A stretch of 64,000 nt of DNA, taken from assembly GCA_007922305.1 (NCBI GenBank), contig ML677335.1, positions 23,588,867-23,652,866 of the forward strand. The letters run 5' to 3'. Numbering within the stretch: the first letter of the stretch is position 1; every line of letters starts with the position of its first letter. Source of the stretch: Dermatemys mawii. Taxonomy: Eukaryota > Chordata > Testudines > Dermatemydidae. The notes under the pieces are model-generated. The model was not told the origin of the DNA. It worked only from the letters and a program-made list of their open reading frames with translations, and searched no databases. Positions 1 to 11,225 of the stretch are shown here, piece after piece. The position numbers and the translations under genes are program-made.

Positions 1-1468
1 AAAAAAGAAAAAATCTGTAGACTGAGATAAAGGGAAGTTGCCAAGGAAGGAAAACAGCCAGTCATGTGAACTGACTCGTTAGTTTCTATAAAAGTTTTGT
101 AGACCACCATACTTCACTGTATAGAACAGCATTTGTTCTCACAAAAGAGACCAGGAGAATACCAGATCTTTGTATCCATATCCTGTAGGTAAATTTCCCC
201 TAAAGCAATGTGAGACAAAAGGACCACAGAGTTTATTTTTTTTATAGGGGGAAGAACATTCCTTAGTTCCACATTTGTTTATGTCTCAGGAAATATTAAA
301 CTTTGCATTGTCTCTCTTTTTACATTCCACATTTACACTCATTTCCATAACTGATGAGGGACACGCTGAGAGTCATGAGTGATGAGGTCCCTGGAGGTTT
401 GGATGTTGTTGATACCTACCCTGCAGTGCATTTAGAATGTTAAGAGAGAGATGAGGGGAAGAAATCAAGACAGTGACTTCAGAAATATTTCCTTGGGCCA
501 ATGTACAAATGTTGTAATTTTTTTCCCCCCCGGTGAGGCAAATAGCTTGTCTCAGATGTGACTGTTCCTGCTGTAAAAAATGTGTACATGGTGTTGGCAA
601 CTCGATTTGCATTTTGGGAGGTAAGAGAGAGACTGTCAAACTCCCAATTTTAGAAAACCAAACTTGGGTTTCTGATCTGGTAACTAACACTCTGCCCTTG
701 AAACTAGGCATAGGAAATCCACATTAAAGCCCAGCACAGCAGAATCACCTGCCCCCCACAGTGTAATGTATTTGTGTACCCTTGCTGGAACCGGGGAGAA
801 GAATGGATTGAAAGCATGGCTCCCATTTCACCACACAACTAGTACACAGCAAGGGTTGTGATCCAATAAATAACTGATTTGTGGACCAATGTAGAAGTAT
901 AGGCAATACCAAACATACAGGTGGGATTTCCCTTTTGAGGCTGCTGGCTTTGAAGCTTTGTATCTGGGGTAACTAGATGATCCAGTGTGTTAATTCACTG
1001 GCTTTTCACCTCTGGAGGCCTAGACTACAGTGAGGCTTGAGTCAGATAAGATGAGTTTAGAGATTTCCAGCTAGCCAAATATTCGGGTTTTTTCCACATC
1101 CCCAAACTATCATACAACTTGTAGCGATTGGCTGCCTGGTATTGAGAGACCTGAAACTGGAATTCAAGCCATGTTCATAGGTTAGAACTGAAGTGTATTG
1201 GCTAAGCTGTGTGTGAGCGCTGGCCAGCTCTGTGTCTGGCTCTGGCCAGTACTCTCAGTGGCTCTGTTCCAAGAGCACTGAAGTTTGCTTATACATTTCA
1301 CTCAAAATCAGTTTCTGAAATTCCTAGGTGCAAGCCTCCTACCCAGACCTCTCTAATTCCTGCCCCTCTATTTCGGCTTTGAAGCTGCTGTCTACCCAAG
1401 TGTCTGGGCCTGGGCATTATTACATGCTTCTCTGACACTGAATTCTTGCTTTTTCTCCCCCCATGTAG
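1..1468 (+). other. SLC29A3: SLC29A3 intron (3' part), upstream of the penultimate coding exon
   Basis: No exon or recognisable repeat was found here. The stretch ends in a pyrimidine-rich tract and TAG acceptor (1466-1468) directly before the coding exon. It holds only short homopolymers, for example T/C runs near 520-535. The upstream exons of the gene lie outside the window. Confidence 0.75.
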
Positions 1469-1631
1469 GTCAGGCCATGGGCGGCACAGTCAGTGCTGTG
1501 GCATCGGTGGTCGACCTGGCAGCAGCAGCTGATGTTACAGACAGCGCCCTGGCCTACTTCCTGACAGCAGATGTCTTCATCATTGTCTGCATTGTGGCCT
1601 ACCTGATTCTTCCCAAGTTGGAATACTCCAG
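1469..1631 (+). CDS. SLC29A3: SLC29A3 (ENT3) penultimate coding exon
   Basis: This exon encodes 53 full codons of equilibrative nucleoside transporter 3, a lysosomal/mitochondrial carrier of nucleosides (SLC29 family). After an AG acceptor, the first two bases complete a split glycine codon. The peptide then reads [20 protein letters not shown], followed by a hydrophobic stretch (transmembrane helix 6 of the family) and ends LPKLEYS plus a split Arg. The [12 protein letters not shown] motif is a hallmark of vertebrate ENT3 at this position, as I remember the human protein. The donor is AG|GTAAAG at 1632. The exon joins in frame (AG|G = Arg) to the last exon at 3027. Assignment to ENT3 rather than ENT1, 2 or 4 rests on the sequence of both exons and on CDH23 lying downstream. 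I am confident of the gene; exon numbering (5 of 6 in mammals) is inferred. Confidence 0.95.
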
Positions 1632-3026
1632 GTAAAGCCTGTCAAGCCACCAGGCCATTGACTGTGCAAATACCCTAAGCAGGGTTCACCTGCTATAGAC
1701 TTTGGATGTTGTGAATATGCCTCAGGTGCAGGTAGAAAAGTATTCTTAATAAGAGCTACAAAGTACATGATTGTAGTATGTTGAGGTTTGAAAAGCCAGC
1801 AGTAAGAACAGCAGTGCAAATCGGGTAGCTGGGGACCTTCTTTCTCTTTTATTGTGTAGCGTAAAGGGTCAGAAAATCATAGTCTTATGTGATGCCCATT
1901 TCTCCTGCCATTCGACAGTCTTGCCTTTTATGTTGTTTGCTCACATGCTTGTCTGATTGTTGCAAAAGTTCCCCTTCTCTCCTACCCTGCTTGGAGGGCC
2001 ATGCAACGCACCATGTGCTTTGCTGCCTGCTGCTTGTGTTCAGTTCCTTTGCTGGATCTCTTTCATCTGATCTTCCTGATTTGACAGAAACCACAGACCG
2101 AAACTGTGGGATTTGCAGCTTGTCTTGAGTTTCTGAAAAGCTACTTTTGTGGGGAAGTGAGTGGGGGATGACTGAAACCACATAGGCAGCTCTAGAATTG
2201 CTTAATTAGTACTTAAACTAAGTCTTATTCAGATTAACCCCTTAAACATACAGATAACAACCAAACAGGTCCCACTGGTTCATGCAGTAACCAGTGGAAC
2301 ATACCAGTATTTTGGACTCCTAAATTTTTGGATTCTCCAAGCCTGATTGGTTTTGAAATGTCTGTCGAGCCCTCCTGTGAATAGCTGGGCATCTCTCTGC
2401 ATCAGAGGCAGTTCATTTTTAATTATAACACATTCAGGTTGGGAGAAGGGAGTTGGAAAGTCCATGGGATTTGAGTAAATCCTATAGGAAGCAGTAGTTA
2501 GCGTGCATTTGTGGTGATATAGGTAGGTCATGTGGGAGCAGAAGATAATGTTTTTGTTTTGTTCGCAGCTGTGTTTTATTGTGCAATGAAGAGCACAGGA
2601 AACTGAAGTGTTTTGTACACTCCTCCATGATATGATTGACATAGCCCATATTTTATAGGGGGTGGGATCTTGGTACGGAAGAGGAATGTGATCTAATGTG
2701 TCTATTAAATCCTGAGTCATTGAAATAGTCTGTGTATATAGCCTTTCATTGCAATAGAATCCACTGGCAGAAATTGTGGGGATTGCCACAGCTTGTGCTG
2801 AAATTCCTCCGTTTCCCTGTTGACACGGTTTCTGGGAGTTTGTGGACATCAATCATCTCTCTGGTTTCTGGGCTGGGGAGCGGATCAGTTTCTGATGAGG
2901 TGGGCAGTACAAGCTATTTGTTGAGTACCAGCTCATTTTCCTGCACAGCTGACTTCTGTTCTCGTTGCTGCTGTCCATCTTGATTTCATTGGGTTGTTGA
3001 TAGTTTTCCTTCCTCTCCCCTTTCAG
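1632..3026 (+). other. SLC29A3: SLC29A3 last intron
   Basis: A 1,395-bp GT-AG intron between the two coding exons. The acceptor (TTTCAG, ending 3026) follows a pyrimidine tract. The minus strand carries a 190-codon open frame (2280-2852) with no recognisable domain. Intron context and length make chance the best explanation. Confidence 0.9.
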
Positions 3027-3705
3027 GTACTACATGAGAAGCCAGAAGGGTAGCACACACCCAACAGGTGTATTGCCTAGCAGTTATTTAGAGGAAGCAG
3101 ATGATTCACAAGGCATCACCAACAGCTCATTTCCAGCCAAAGGAACCAGTGATCAAAACATCCCACCCCTACGTCCTATCCTGAAGAAGACAGCTGTCCT
3201 GGGCTTCTGTGTCTTCTATGTCTTTTTCATCTCTATCATCATATTTCCTTCCATCTCCTCCAGTATAGAATCTGTCAACAAGGGCTCAGGGAGCTTATGG
3301 GCCAATAAGTACTTCATCCCCCTCACCAGTTTCCTTTTGTACAATTTTGCTGACTGGTGTGGACGGCAAATCACTGCCTGGATCCAGGCCCCTGGCCCAA
3401 AGAGCAAACTGCTCCCTGCTCTGGTCCTCCTGAGGACTTTGGCACTACCCCTATTCATGTTATGTAACTATCAGCCTCGGAACCATATCAAAATGGTAAT
3501 CTTCAGCAAAGATATCTACCCAGCCATCTTCATTACACTCTTAGGACTCAGCAATGGTTATCTGGGTACCTTAGCTATCATCTATGGCCCCAAGATCTTG
3601 CCGAAAGAATTGGCAGAGGCAACAGGGATAGTGATGACATTTTACTTGACATTAGGGTTGGCACTGGGATCTGCTTGCTCAATTCTCATGGTCCATCTAA
3701 TATAG
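3027..3705 (+). CDS. SLC29A3: SLC29A3 (ENT3) terminal coding exon
   Basis: This is the C-terminal half of the lysosomal nucleoside transporter. The first base completes the Arg codon from the previous exon, and the frame reads YYMRSQK into a variable hydrophilic loop of about 45 residues (the large cytosolic loop between TM6 and TM7). Then come [16 protein letters not shown] and five hydrophobic helices: TM7 ([17 protein letters not shown]), TM8 with the family signature [11 protein letters not shown]9 ([20 protein letters not shown]), TM10 with GLSNGYL, and TM11 ending [11 protein letters not shown] before TAG at 3703-3705. The Asp and Arg of the TM8 motif (D-x-x-G-R) are present, as are the blocks LCNYQPR and [16 protein letters not shown] see no frameshift or internal stop, so the gene looks functional. 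The next gene downstream is CDH23 on the same strand, as in mammals. Confidence 0.97.
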
Positions 3706-4190
3706 AAGAGAGGTGGGAAGGTGAGGGTGTCACCATCAGCTTGGGCATCACCAGATTGAGGTCACCAGCAGTTGCCTGAAGAACCAGCTCCTTTCCCTCA
3801 GGGAATCTATGAAGTTACATTCCTGAACCTCTGATTCTGATCAAGACTAGTGGGGCTTGAAAATCAAGCTCCTGAAAAGTAGGTGAGCAGGGAAGCTGAG
3901 GGAAAGCAGTGGAGTTATTTGCTGAATCTGAAAGTCAAGTGAAATACATTCCTCATAAAAGGGGTGCCTAGCTGGTATGGGGAGAAGCAAAGCATCTGCA
4001 GAGATTCTCTAGGCTCAAAAAGGAGCTTGATGTGTACCCTAGCCATTGCTGTCACCTTGTCTGTTAGTATTTTGGTCTTATATTAACTATTTGCTGGCTT
4101 CCCAAGCATGAAGGCTGACTAAATTGGTTCAAGTTACTGCTGATGCTAGAGTTGAACTAATGAGTTTTGTTAAAAAACTAAACAAATAAA
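3706..4190 (+). other. SLC29A3: SLC29A3 3' UTR (end not fixed)
   Basis: Sequence directly after the stop codon. The first plausible poly(A) hexamer is AATAAA at 4185-4190, inside an A-rich patch. No GT-rich element proves cleavage there, and later hexamers exist (6936-6941, 8254-8259). The UTR length is therefore unknown. Confidence 0.45.
3729..3761 (+). repeat. 33-bp exact direct repeat, copy 1 (SLC29A3 3' UTR)
   Basis: A 33-base block starting GTCACCATCAGC and ending AGATTGAGG recurs without mismatch at 4789-4821. It begins 24 bases after the SLC29A3 stop codon. Flanking bases differ between the copies. Confidence 0.9.
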
Positions 4191-4788
4191 CAAGCATCCC
4201 TTTTCCCCTCCCCACACGCACGTGGTTTGTGGGGAAGTTCCCACAGGCCATGCCAAAGAGGGTTAGTCCAGAATGCCAGTTTTGATGGTGTGAAAGCTTC
4301 ATCTCCAGGAACAACTCATTAGGTCAGGTGGATGTGCACCAAATGTTGCTCTTTTCCTTCTACCCACAATTATTCTTTCTCTCATACATCTGCTGAATCT
4401 AACATTGCTGAACTTAACATGGCAGGATTTATACTTTTTCAAATGCTTCAGTAAGCCCCACTATTTTCTGCTGGACAATTTAAAAGGATGCTTTTGGAGG
4501 ATTTGTAATTGTTTTATTACTGAATTAATGCTGTGGGACCTTGAAACTGAAATCTCTCTCGCTGTGGAATACTTCACTCTTATGATGTGTACATAAGCAC
4601 TGCTTTGTTATTTAGGATTGCTTATTAGAGTGGACATTGGGGAAGTGTATAACTTTTAATGTTGTTTGTATGTGTATGATGTGGAGCAGAGCACTGAAGT
4701 GTAGTTCTTGGAAAGAACCACAGAGAAGTACAATACTTGGATTTTATACACTTATTGTAAGACAAGGGCAAAATCCTGAATATTGGGC

Positions 4789-4821
4789 GTCACCATCAGC
4801 TTGGGCATCACCAGATTGAGG
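4789..4821 (+). repeat. 33-bp exact direct repeat, copy 2
   Basis: Identical to 3729-3761 over 33 bases and in the same orientation, 1,060 bp downstream. It lies immediately before a CR1/L3-like fragment. Confidence 0.9.
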
Positions 4822-4950
4822 CCCTAACAATGAGATCTGTCAGAATGTGGAATAGTTTCCTTAGGGATGGAGTGGAAGCACCAGTTCCTGCATCATTCCA
4901 AATTAGACTGGGCAAAGCATTGGCAGGGGGATGTCCTAGATCTCCTCACT
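4822..4950 (+). repeat. CR1/L3-like LINE 3' fragment
   Basis: Wording typical of the 3' part of CR1/L3 elements (TGTGGAATAG...TTAGGGATGGAGTGGAAGCACC, then AGACTGGGCAAAGCA). It is short and diverged. Identification is by memory of the family consensus. Confidence 0.55.
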
Positions 4951-7183
4951 CCTAACTGCTGATACTGTTGGAGAGTGGGGTAATACCTTGTGCTTTACTA
5001 GACTTGACAACATCCCTTTATTGCGACTAGCATAGCAGAATGATTAGCAGCTTAACTGTAATTTTTTTAAAAAAACTTCCTGTGCTGCTGTTTTTACCCA
5101 AAGCTTTGAACAGGTTCATGTTATGGCAACTTTCACAAATTCAATCGAGTGGACACTAATGTTTTTTCTCAAACCTACCAAATGGTGGCCCAATTAAATC
5201 TTAAACTGAAAAGGATCTTGTGATGATACATTTTGCTGATATTTTAAAAGTTCTGCAGTGTGTTGAGAGGAGGAAATTTTATATAAAAATAGATTTATTA
5301 GAGGGAGCACTTTATTATGTTTACTAAATTCACTGTATGAAAAACATTGAGACCCCACTTAATTCAAGTGGACTGACTGAAGGAAGGGAAAGATTACACT
5401 GGTGATCTGGCATTAGACACAATTTTGCCTATACCGTTATCAGAATGAGGAGATGTTACAAAGCAAAAAGATTGTCTCTAAATGGGATTGCTTTGTAAAT
5501 GTATATATGAAATTTAGATGAAGCACAAACTAAACTAAGCACTGATTATATTTTTACTGATTATATTTTTACTCTAAAATTGGATGGATATAAGCTTTAA
5601 AAGGAGATTAACTAGTAGCCTAATTTTATAATTTCTCATTACAATTGAATACCTCTTGGGGAAAATAACTATGGAAAATGTTTCCATCGGGATTTGATGT
5701 CTCGAAGAATTGAAAGAGGAATATCAAACCTTTTGCCTCTAGGTAGCTGTTTCAAATTCATCCTCAGCTGGTAACTTCTTTAGATTGTAGTCTGTACTTT
5801 GAGTTCCTAATGTGTCGGTGTTCATGTACCAAAAACGTGCCACCACAACTAGTACTCGTGGTGGAGATGCTATAGGATGAATAGTCTTGGGAGTCAACTT
5901 GCCTAGAGTTAGTGCCAGTAAGTCGAAAGGTTTTGTCAGGGTGGCATGGCCAGATGCCATGCTAATGCCGTACCATTTCCATGATGATTATTTAAAGGCT
6001 TTCAGGCTTTGGTTTGCATAGTTTAGTTCTTTACTATTTAACACTTGACAGACTATTAATTGAAAAGTAATCTGGCCTAGTTGTTGGAGCCAGTGCCCTG
6101 TGTTCTGGAGTCTTTTCCTTTTTGGTGTGGTGTGTGTGGGCAAAGAACAGTAGATGATAAGGTTTTAAAAACTGAAGTTCAGTTTTGATAGCTGAGAGTT
6201 TCACGAAGTGTCTACCCACTGCTGACTTTCATTACTTTATATAGAGAATAATACATGGCTAGCATATAACCTACCATGACTGACAGCAGTTATTGAGACT
6301 GAACAAAGTGTTTTTTCAGTATTTAGTCTGGAATCATTGATAACACACATACAGTTCAGCTTTATAGGTAATTTTAAAACATAAAATCCAGACGTGAGTG
6401 GAAAATTTACAGGGCACGTGATGCAGAAGGAGAAGCTTCACTGAATGTGACTTTGCATGGCATAGGCTTTAAAAAACTGAAGTGAATACTGTTATTTCAG
6501 TAGGAACTAATCCTTTGGCCTTCATTGCATGGAAATATAGTACAGCCTGGCCAAGGCTGATACATGTTACATTCCTTTTGTGTTTAGATTCTAAAGGGTA
6601 GCCAAATGACTAGGTGGTACAGTTTAAATGCACCTCTACCAGTGACAGCCATTCTGCAGAAGCCTCAGGGGTGCACGTGTGTGTCGTATTTAACCAAAAT
6701 AGGGCTTGATTCGTTCTGGTGCCTGTCACCTCTGCAATGTTGTGCAGGTTTAGGAGCCTTTGTGTGGTGTAGCAGGGTACTGTACTAGTCTCTCTCATCA
6801 ATGGAGAGCTGAACTCAATTCACTTCAACAGATAAAGGCATAAAGGTGACATTTGTGGTCTTAACTATTTCCCACTAAAATTTTTGCCTATATCACGTAA
6901 TTTTCATTCTCTTTGCAGGAATAACCTGAGCCTGGAATAAAACTGTGTGGGGATCTATATGTACATAACATCCATTTGGGGTTAGATATTTTAAAAAGAG
7001 GCTAAAACCCAGCATACAGTTTTATACCTGCAGTCAATTTTACAGACACAAACAATGGCATTAGCATTTCTAATTAGCTGATTGCAACTGCAGATCAGGT
7101 AGATGCCTAAATACAATCTCTTGTGTCTGCAAATTTAGAGGCAAAATTAAAATATTGTCTGACAGCTCTGGGTGGGGCTGGAT
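4951..7183. other. Intergenic sequence, no gene seen
   Basis: AT-rich single-copy-looking DNA between the SLC29A3 3' end and a solo LTR. Notable items are a poly-T/poly-A palindrome near 5061-5077 and a tandem duplication at 5541-5573. No open frame resembles a known protein. Confidence 0.6.
5541..5573. repeat. 15-bp tandem duplication
   Basis: The unit ACTGATTATATTTTT occurs twice head to tail (5541-5555 and 5556-5570), followed by ACT of a third unit. Confidence 0.9.
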
Positions 7184-7188
7184 GTAAC

Positions 7189-7908
7189 TGTGACGAAGTG
7201 TGTGGTTTTTTTTACCTTCTTGTGTTGCATGTGAGTCTTACTGTCCTGTACTAATACTGTGTGTACCTCAGTTTCCCTGTGTACTGCACTAGTGCCTAGG
7301 TGGTGGGAATTAGATGTGTGGCATTTGCTGAGGCCCTTGAGGCAGGTGAGACTGCGCAGCTTCCTGTACAGAGGCGATGGCCCATGCCTTTCATAACCTG
7401 AGAACCAGGAGGGGGATGCAACCAGGTGACATTTTGCCCAGGAAGCATGACAAAGAGCAGAGGAGGAGCAACTAGCATATGGGAGCCAGGCAGCAGAGTC
7501 CAGGGCAGTCTGCTGTGAGGGCCTGGAAGAGGGGGAATCCAGGCCATCTGGCCTGGGTTCCTCCAAGATGGACTTCGCAGAGAAATCAGTGAGTTTCAGC
7601 CAACAAGTTCTGTTCTATGCTGTGTACCTGTCGACGAATAAACCTTCCATTTTACAGCACTGGCTGAGAGTCGTGGCTGACTGCAGAGTTGGGGTGCAGG
7701 GCCCTTTTGTTTCCCCAGGAATGGCACTCAGGTGGACTCGCTGCAGGGAGCACACAGTGAATGAGGATGCTGAATGCTCTGAATTTCAGACGCAGGAAGG
7801 CCAAAGCCATGTAGGCTTCTTGCCGTGGTAACAGTGGCATGCTTCACTAGAGTCCTGACTGGCTCTTAGAGAGCAGTTCCAGAGCATCGGCCTGGTGACT
7901 CCATGGGA
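7189..7908 (+). mobile_element. Solo LTR, about 720 bp, with 5-bp target-site duplication
   Basis: The element starts TGTGACGAAG, contains a poly(A) signal AATAAA at 7637-7642, and is flanked by a perfect direct repeat GTAAC (7184-7188 and 7909-7913). A 5-bp duplication fits an LTR retroelement integrase. The 3' terminus reads CCATGGGA, where the canonical LTR end is CA, so the last bases have probably mutated. No gag or pol reading frame adjoins either side, so this is the remnant left by recombination between two LTRs. Orientation (+) follows the AATAAA. Open frames on the minus strand inside it are not genes. Whether the parent was Ty3/gypsy-like or an endogenous retrovirus cannot be told from the LTR alone. 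Confidence 0.8.
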
Positions 7909-7913
7909 GTAAC

Positions 7914-9059
7914 AAGGTGCTCTTTCTAATGCTAAAATTTATTTCAGATGCTTAAAACCAAAAGGACTTCAGCTAGGCAAAGGGTTGCTCTGCAGTTCTC
8001 TGATATATTTATTATGGGTGTCTAAAAGTGTTCTCAATGGGTTTTTTAAATATGAAGCTGCCCGTTCAATGTTCCTTCTTTTAAATCTCCCTAATTGTGA
8101 GTAGGGTACATAGTGGTAGGAGAGAACATGATCCTTGAGAGGGATTTCTCATTAACTGACTATTTTGCACTTACTCTGATTCTGTCCACAGTTAAAAAGG
8201 AAAATGAGTTATTACCTCTTGAAACAGAGCCCTAATTGTCTCATAACATTACTAATAAAATTAATTTGGTACTGGGTAAATGCTGGAGTCTGAATTGTGT
8301 GAATTTTACTTTGACATATTCAGAGTCTAAGCAAGCTTTTCCCTTCCAAGACTGATCAACGGAATGCATTTTCAGCCACATCTTGTGATTCGTTTCCCCC
8401 ATTCCCGGTTACGCATTTGGTAATATCTTTACTGAACCAGAGGATGAGAAGTCGAGTGAGGACTTTTATATACACACACAGCCCAAATGTGTACTGAATT
8501 CTGATTTGAACCCAAGTATTGTCATTGTTTTGTCCTGAGAGAGCTTTTGAAATTTGACTGTTGACCTCCGTAAAGTCTTGGCACTCTTACAGTGATTCTA
8601 CTGCGTCCACTCTCAATTTATCCTCCTCTATTATGTGTTTATTTTAATGCCTTTATATCTCCCACTTCCATAGCACTTTTTTATAGAAGGATCTCTAAGA
8701 TAAATAGGTTCTACAGTCACTGTTTGCCTTACAAGCATGTTGTGTATTATTACACCAACAATAATCTCAGAGAGATGGAGGGAAAAATAAGAAACTTAAA
8801 CCTGGCCTCTGATTTTATGTCAGCAATTAATGGGTAGTGCAACTGACCTCATTTGCCTGGCTGTTGCTATCAAAACTTTACTCACAAAATTTGAAGACAA
8901 TGTCTGATGGAGCAAAAGATCAGTAAGTAGTAATGGAATCCACAACTTCTGACTATGCCAATCCTCTTCTGATTTTTAGACCAGACTGCATCTCAGATAA
9001 AAACATTATTGGAAGCTGAATAATTATGGGAAAGGTAGTGAGGTAGGCTCAGAAAGAGT
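7914..9059. other. Intergenic sequence, nothing recognised
   Basis: No gene, RNA or clear repeat seen. It contains a poly(A)-like hexamer at 8254-8259 and a short ATAC/AC run near 8470. Confidence 0.55.
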
Positions 9060-9430
9060 TTTGGAGCCAGTTATAATGCAGTAACTTCACATGACCTGGA
9101 GGAAGATGTAGAGAGACTGCTTATTGAACTTACAGGTGATGCAAACGAGGGACTTTTCTTACCTTTTATGGTGTTATTAATCTAAGGGAGTTAGATAAAT
9201 AAGGGGAGAGGGGAAATCAGTAGAGATTCAGTGTAGGAGAAAGAATCAGACGTAAATATAAAATGGAAGAAGATCTAAGATAATGACAATTTGAGCACGT
9301 GCTGTGATGCTGCTGCAAAAGGATCATTTATAGAGTATTGCATATAACAGATGGGAAGTAATTCTTTCTGTATACAACATGGGCAAAGCCATGTGATGCA
9401 TTGCTGTGCTGTATAAGAGAGTATAGAAGA
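9060..9430 (+). repeat. CR1-like LINE fragment (RT 3' region), highly decayed
   Basis: Pieces line up with the CR1 reverse-transcriptase C-terminal region: a segment like 'dDLEEDVERLLIEL-tGDAN' (9095-9155), AATATAAAATGG (9256-9267), and then GATGCTGCTGCAAAAGG...GAGTATTGCATA...GAAGTAATTCTTTC (9306-9370). The same wording occurs in the better preserved CR1 copy at 29.1-30.4 kb. Reading frames are broken. Confidence 0.5.
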
Positions 9431-9875
9431 ATGGCAACAGAAATACTAAGCAAAAAGTGCCTTTGAAGAAAGGTGGCTTTGCAGAGTAATGCAATGACCT
9501 AGCAAGCATGTTTATACAGCCACTTTTGTTGAAGCTATTCCAGGCTAGGCCTGACACCCAGCTATCAGGAGGAATAATTAGTCAGGGGTCTAGAGGTAGC
9601 ATACAATAGCCAACTAGAGGTTCTTTTCCCAACCCAGATGAATCCAGTGTTGGCAGCACAAAGCGAAAGGCTGCAGTTAACTTCACTTCCTTTAGACATT
9701 CTGGGATGGGAAAAAGGAATTTGTGCATGTCAAGCAGGGGTAGAGCGATTATTTTCAAGTTTCTAAGAGCAAATAACTGAGCATGGAAAGCATTACAAAA
9801 AGAAGATGGCCCTCTTAACAAAGCTCTGACGAAGAATCCAAGCAAAACCCAAAGCTCTGTGTAATAAGAGAGGAA

Positions 9876-10112
9876 GGACAGTGTAGTGGTTAGAGCACCA
9901 GCCTGGGACTTGGGAAACCGAAGTATTTCCTGTTCTGCCACAGACTTCCTGTGTGATCTTGACCCAAGGCAATTAATTTCTCTGTGCCTCAGTTCTTCAC
10001 CTGTAAAATGGGGACAATAGCGTTTCCTTACCTTCCAAGGGTGTTGTATCTTTAAGATTAGGAGGTATTCAAATACCCTGGTGACATAGGTAGAGGTGAG
10101 GCATATAAGTTC
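9876..10112 (+). repeat. CORE/MIR-like SINE
   Basis: It has a tRNA-derived head (GTGTAGTGGTTAGAGCACCAG at 9881-9901), then the MIR core wording ('TTCCTGTGTGATCTTGACCC', 'CTCTGTGCCTCAGTT', 'CTGTAAAATGGGGACAATAG'). It has diverged from the mammalian MIR consensus but keeps the order of blocks. It is a SINE copy, not a tRNA gene, because no cloverleaf 3' half follows. Confidence 0.8.
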
Positions 10113-10459
10113 CAAATGTAGAAGAATAATGTTCTGTAATGCCAAAGTCATTCTTATAGATGCCTTGGTGGAAATAGTAACAATAACAATTGTGTTCTTG
10201 ATTTTGTTTAAACAACAATTTTTGGCACTTATAAAAATATATAAATGTTTAACATGGAATTAAGTTGGGAAGCCTGGTTTAAAATTCAAGAATTATAAAT
10301 TCTCACAGCAATCTACCAGAATCAAGACGAGCGAGAAAATGAACTATCCTGCTTCAATTTAGCATTGATCAGTACTCCTGCAATACTGAAGAAAATTCAC
10401 CTCCTTCGAGTGATTGCTCATGTCCATTTAATTTAGGTGTGTATGCTCACCACATGCAC

Positions 10460-11225
10460 CAGTGCTGGAAGTTTTTCCCTCAGTGGTATCCATAGGGGAC
10501 CGGCTCTGGCACCCCCTGGAGTGGCACGTGTATTCTGCAGCATAAAAGGCGCTGCCTGCTCCCTCCACCCTCAGTTCCTTCTTGCCACCAGTGACGGTGC
10601 ATGGAATTGGTGCTGCCTCAGCTAGATCTGTTGCTTCTCATTCATTCAAACTCATTTGCCTCTTGCAAATATTATTGTACATAGTTTCCTCTAGTGCCCT
10701 ATAGTTCCCTCTAATTTAGTTCAACCTATTTGTTAAGTTAGAGACTTAATAGACCACTAAAGGGACTTTGCCTCGGGATGGGATGTGCCCCAGTTTCCAG
10801 GCTTTAAACCGTGCCATTGCTGTAAAAGGCCTATGCATATTAGCGCTTCACAGAATAGTTGTTTACGGTGCTTAGACGAAGGTCACATTAATGATAAGTG
10901 CAAAATCTGCAAGTCCTTCAAGCACAGGATGAAGAAGGAGCATGACATTCATTTGGAGGGGGCTACCCTGAAGAATAAAGACTCAAGGAGACTAGACTTG
11001 TTTGGGCATAAAGTTTATTCATCCTCCAGTCCATAGTTGCAGGTAAAGCTGTGACGTGGTCCTTGGTACAGTCGTTCACAGCCCACTACACCATCACTCA
11101 TCAGGTCAGGGACAACGCTGGGTTCAGCAGAGCTATATTGCAATCTACATGTCTGTGAACTCCTTACCTGCCTCCGGGGTACTGCTGGGTGTCACCTAAG
11201 TTGAACAAACATAAGCAATCACTCC
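10460..11225 (+). mobile_element. DIRS-like retroelement remnant, 5' region and gag-like start
   Basis: Contains a leader with CATAAAAGGCGCTGCCTGC (10540-10558) and TCAGTTCCTTCTTGCC (10571-10586), then the short gag-like frame at 10785. It abuts the inverted-repeat segment at 11226-11520. I recognise the combination from abundant reptile elements that I associate with DIRS-type (tyrosine-recombinase) retrotransposons. The class call is tentative, as no recombinase or RT domain is present. Confidence 0.5.
10785..11036 (+). pseudogene. Truncated gag-like zinc-binding ORF of a retroelement
   Basis: An 83-codon open frame begins with ATG at 10785. Its N-terminal half has three CxxC-type pairs: CHCC near residues 10-13, CLRC near 27-30, and CKIC near 39-42, with a His at about 34. 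A basic stretch (KSFKHRMKKEHDIH) follows. The pattern resembles the Cys-rich start of gag in vertebrate DIRS-like elements ('C-x2-C...C-x2-CLG-x-GH'). The frame stops after about 80 residues, well short of a functional gag, so it is read as a fossil. An unrelated small zinc-binding protein is unlikely, given the retroelement sequence on both sides. Confidence 0.5.

Noticed and set aside
7147..7566. 139- and 83-codon minus-strand frames
   Set aside because: They lie almost wholly inside the solo LTR, antisense to its poly(A) signal.
9881..9901. Possible tRNA gene
   Set aside because: Only the tRNA-like head of a SINE. There is no second half or acceptor stem, and the MIR core follows.
9582..10151. 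189-codon minus-strand frame
   Set aside because: It runs through a MIR-like SINE in reverse and has no family resemblance.
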